From Flavobacteriaceae bacterium (GTDB taxonomy: Bacteria; Bacteroidota; Bacteroidia; Flavobacteriales; Flavobacteriaceae), in NCBI GenBank assembly GCA_947464335.1, contig CANHWG010000020.1, positions 1 through 42,135 of the forward strand: a stretch of 42,135 nucleotides of DNA, in the 5' to 3' direction. Below, one piece after another: positions 42,134-42,135 of this stretch. Below the pieces are notes generated by a model. The model did not search any database. It saw nothing but the letters and a program-made list of their open reading frames with translations, and was not told the DNA's origin. Position numbers and translations under genes: made by a program. Positions within the stretch are counted from its first letter, which is position 1. Each line of letters opens with the position of its first letter.

Positions 42134-42135
42134 TA

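Noticed and set aside
1-42135. tRNA, rRNA, riboswitch, insertion sequence or prophage
   Set aside because: I read all intergenic gaps; none is long enough or shows cloverleaf, conserved riboswitch or transposase features, apart from the small repeats listed.

Overview
The window is about 42 kb of AT-rich chromosome from a member of the Bacteroidota, most likely Flavobacterium or a close relative. The reasons: type IX secretion (T9SS) C-terminal sorting domains of both type A and type B; a type III glutamine synthetase; promoters of the Bacteroidota form (a TTTG-like -33 box, about 19-22 bases, then TAnnTTTG); few Shine-Dalgarno sites; and many secreted proteins with signal peptides ending in AQ or SQ. 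Nearly everything is chromosomal housekeeping or envelope biology. I see no phage, insertion sequence, integrase, CRISPR array, rRNA or tRNA.

Layout. 1-1956: the 3' end of a cysteine-rich T9SS adhesin-like gene, a terminator, a ten-copy 11-bp tandem repeat, and a convergent TerC-family membrane protein. 2057-4492: glutamine synthetase III with an inverted-repeat promoter region, then a GC-rich foldable element and a strong terminator. 4546-7120: three tandem paralogous OmpA-like genes, tightly coupled. 7162-8829: purM and a small unknown gene. 8901-10047 (minus): prmA-clpS. 10143-14046 (minus): a secreted unknown, then the run DUF1599 / MauE-thioredoxin fusion / small membrane protein / TlpA-like lipoprotein / tpiA. 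14138-15600 (plus): folP and a lipoprotein, divergent from DUF1599. 15645-21303 (minus): OstA-like protein, class III aminotransferase, TPR protein, aroE, rlmH. 21343-28210 (minus): a LytS-like TPR histidine kinase, a LytTR response regulator and a giant leucine-rich-repeat T9SS cargo protein. 28306-30784 (plus): GH13 amylase and a CIA30-family protein. 30911-37775 (minus): purA, fur, a bifunctional (p)ppGpp enzyme, a SpoU-type rRNA methyltransferase and a T9SS type B surface protein. 37862-42135: the edge of a surface polysaccharide locus (FemAB/GNAT-like protein, hexapeptide acyltransferase, Wzx-like flippase, MaoC-like hydratase, and a glycosyltransferase running off the end).

How the parts fit. 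Envelope functions dominate: OmpA-like proteins that may anchor the outer membrane to peptidoglycan, an OstA-like protein of LPS transport type, three T9SS-exported surface proteins, and polysaccharide assembly genes. The kinase, regulator and LRR cargo are contiguous and same-strand, which suggests a sensor-to-adhesin unit. The MauE-thioredoxin fusion and the TlpA-like lipoprotein form a small envelope redox cluster. The most unusual items are the OmpA triplet with a conserved Cys-Cys pair where OmpA domains normally carry Thr-Asp, the LRR protein joined to a LytTR system, and several unexplained intergenic elements: the 11-bp array, the GC-rich fold, a palindrome over the prmA promoter, and AGTGNTCAGT-type microrepeats. 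No whole new system can be claimed from sequence alone.
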